DNA from: Chloroflexota bacterium | GTDB lineage: Bacteria > Chloroflexota > Dehalococcoidia > Lucifugimonadales > UBA3495 | Length of the DNA stretch: 32,678 nt | NCBI GenBank assembly: GCA_028875055.1 | Contig: JAPPGG010000029.1 | Span: 1 to 32,678, forward strand | Direction of reading: 5' to 3' | Shown here: piece by piece, positions 31,737 through 32,678 of the stretch | Layout of the letters: every line of letters begins with the position of its first letter | Numbering within the stretch: the stretch's first letter is position 1 | The notes under the pieces: generated by a model | Seen by the model: only the letters and a program-made list of their open reading frames with translations | Told to the model about the DNA's origin: nothing | Databases searched by the model: none | Made by a program: the position numbers and the translations under genes

Positions 31737-32069
31737 TCAGCCTGCCGCCAGGGCCAGTTCGGGGCCGGCGAAGGCCAGGACCGAATCCCGCAAATCGTCC
31801 AGGGAGTAACGGCTCACCTCCCGAAGGCAGGCCCAGGAGATAACCAGGGTCTCGTCATATTCAACGCTGACTGACCAGGGGCTGCCCGGTTCCTGGAAGC
31901 CCGGGGAGGCGTACGCCCGCGCTCCCCCGGGGAAGTACCGGTTTTCGGGGGCGTTTTCCCACAGCCAGGCGTGAGGGAAAACTCCCGTTTCGCCATCGTC
32001 CCACTGAATTACCAGGGCCTCCGCCTCGCGGATAACCCTTGCCGTGGATGGGGCCTCAAACTGGTACAT
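31737..32069 (-). CDS. DUF971/gamma-butyrobetaine hydroxylase N-terminal-like protein
   Basis: A 110-residue protein whose first half (EALVIQWDDGETGVFPHAWLWENAPENR) follows the pattern of the DUF971/GBBH-like N-terminal domain (W-x-DG...FP...WLR). It continues with SVEYDETLVISWACLREVSRYS and DDLRDSV. In eukaryotic enzymes this domain precedes a dioxygenase; free-standing bacterial forms are linked to Fe-S or cofactor proteins but have no firm role. The zinc Cys cluster of the longer forms is not seen. GGAGG lies five bases upstream of the ATG. It stands alone and no function is assigned. Confidence 0.65.
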   Translation of the reverse strand: MYQFEAPSTARVIREAEALVIQWDDGETGVFPHAWLWENAPENRYFPGGARAYASPGFQEPGSPWSVSVEYDETLVISWACLREVSRYSLDDLRDSVLAFAGPELALAAG

Positions 32070-32147
32070 ATTGCCTCCCGGACTGCCGTGGACCTTTTCC
32101 CTGACCAGAAGAATAGCGGCGGGGTATTAACCCCGAATTTCAAGAAA

Positions 32148-32185
32148 GTTAAATGTTAATTTCTGAAATGTTAACGGGCGGTTAA
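32148..32185. promoter_or_regulatory. GTTAA-rich cluster
   Basis: GTTAA occurs four times, starting at 32148, 32155, 32170 and 32181, in an otherwise GC-rich region; ATGTTAA occurs twice 15 bases apart. It is about 80 bases upstream of the minus-strand DUF971-like gene. It may be a regulator-binding site or simply an AT-rich promoter region. Confidence 0.3.
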
Positions 32186-32366
32186 GGCCACCGGTGGAGG
32201 TTGGGTGGGGTCTTGACCCGCCGGCAAGCCGTCCTCGTATGAATTGTCGTAGGGGGAAGCAACTGTCCAGCGTTGATGAGCCACAGGGGCCTGTAACGGG
32301 TTATTCGGGCGCGGACGGGGGTACGGAGCGAGGCCAGGGGTGCATGCAGGTCAAGCGCGGCAAGGT

Positions 32367-32396
32367 TTCCTGGCTGCCGGCGAGAGCCGGTATGAC
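32367..32396 (-). repeat. Dispersed palindromic repeat, copy 2 (inverted)
   Basis: Read on the minus strand this gives GTCATACCGGCTCTCGCCGG followed by CAGCCAGGA, matching the copy at 6811-6839 apart from a few changes. The hairpin core CCGG...CCGG is kept. Confidence 0.5.
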
Positions 32397-32455
32397 GAGG
32401 CTGGCTGGCGCGGACATCCCATCGCCTGCGGACTGTCGCGAGGGGAAGGGTTGTG

Positions 32456-32484
32456 TTGACGGTGGGTAGGGACGTTGATAAACT
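32456..32484 (+). promoter_or_regulatory. Putative tRNA promoter
   Basis: TTGACG at 32456-32461 and TAAACT at 32479-32484 with a 17-base spacer. Transcription would start close to 32491, five bases before the tRNA 5' end. Confidence 0.55.
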
Positions 32485-32495
32485 GGGATTCCCCC

Positions 32496-32572
32496 GGGCG
32501 GTTAGCTCAGTTGGTTAGAGCACTTGCTCGACACGCAAGAGGCCAGTGGTTCGAGTCCACTACCGCCCACCA
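32496..32572 (+). tRNA. tRNA-Val (anticodon GAC), CCA encoded
   Basis: A complete cloverleaf. The acceptor stem is GGGCGGT/ACCGCCC (32496-32502, 32562-32568), D-stem GCTC/GAGC, anticodon stem CTTGC/GCAAG (32523-32527, 32535-32539), variable loop AGGCC, and T-stem AGTGG/CCACT with TTCGAGT loop. Discriminator A and CCA follow to 32572. The seven-base anticodon loop TCGACAC places GAC at positions 34-36, reading GUC/GUU valine codons. Position 33, nearly always U, is C here. All stems pair perfectly, so the gene is probably functional. Confidence 0.95.
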
Positions 32573-32678
32573 AGCTGGACAAAATCAAGAACCTTTCACA
32601 TCAGGTTCACCCTGGACTTATAAGCGCCCTTGGCAGTATCCATAGTGAGGCCGCGATTGGCTTGACGATGGAAAGGTC

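Larger units (their letters stand above)
32070..32495. other. Intergenic region before the tRNA
   Basis: It holds a GTTAA-rich cluster (32148-32185), an inverted copy of the palindromic repeat at 32367-32396 and the tRNA promoter at 32456-32484. The open frame at 32194-32469 has no family likeness and no ribosome binding site, so it is not called. Confidence 0.55.

Noticed and set aside
32148-32185. GTTAA cluster as a PhoP/Pho-box array
   Set aside because: Spacing (7, 15 and 11 bases) is irregular and only one interval fits an 11-base period, so a Pho box is not claimed.

Overview
The window looks like a chromosomal segment of an uncultivated Chloroflexota bacterium, probably of the Dehalococcoidia/SAR202 kind. 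This is inferred from high GC, from lipoproteins with Pro/Thr/Ala-rich linkers behind a lipobox, and from the gene mix: family III CoA-transferase, Ldh_2 dehydrogenase, VOC proteins, P450 with ferredoxin, MaoC, NIPSNAP, DUF1501 and an LprG-like lipoprotein with an MFS pump. No rRNA or universal marker gene is present, so the phylum is an inference.

Layout. 0.2-3 kb: an unusual Cys/Gly-tailed A-type Fe-S protein, then a solitary family 5 solute-binding lipoprotein (minus strand) with a near-consensus sigma-70 promoter. 3.4-4.5 kb: a VapBC45-like toxin-antitoxin pair. 4.5-6.7 kb: DUF1501 protein and a YgjP/SprT-like zinc metalloprotease. 7-11 kb: a TolB-like beta-propeller lipoprotein, then an LppX/LprG-like lipoprotein 32 bp upstream of a 14-TM MFS exporter, the arrangement of mycobacterial lprG-P55. 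11.1-14.6 kb: CaiB-type CoA-transferase, a decayed IS5-family element and an Ldh_2 oxidoreductase. 14.6-16 kb: a Fic protein gene bracketed by two copies of a ~67 bp double-palindrome repeat. 16-21.7 kb: MTHFS-like cyclo-ligase, alpha/beta hydrolase, ferredoxin-P450 pair and an HhH radical SAM protein. 22-22.8 kb: a Panacea antitoxin with a RelE/ParE-like toxin whose 3' end is lost. 22.8-24.9 kb: MaoC and two VOC genes. 25.1-25.8 kb: BrnTA. 25.9-27 kb: SnoaL-like and NIPSNAP proteins. 27.2-31.5 kb: an OmpR-family two-component system and a secreted HNH nuclease/lamin-tail lipoprotein, all on the minus strand. 31.7-32.6 kb: a DUF971-like protein and a tRNA-Val(GAC) with an odd anticodon loop.

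How it fits together. Most metabolic genes are stand-alone catabolic or detoxification enzymes acting on CoA esters, 2-hydroxy acids and hydrophobic substrates. Between these core-like stretches sit small accessory modules: three toxin-antitoxin loci, a Fic cassette, an IS remnant and dispersed palindromic repeats. Several of these modules are visibly AT-richer than their neighbours. The most notable signals are the repeat-flanked Fic cassette, the LprG/P55-like pair, the nuclease-LTD lipoprotein next to the PhoPR-like system, and the run-on toxin of the Panacea locus.
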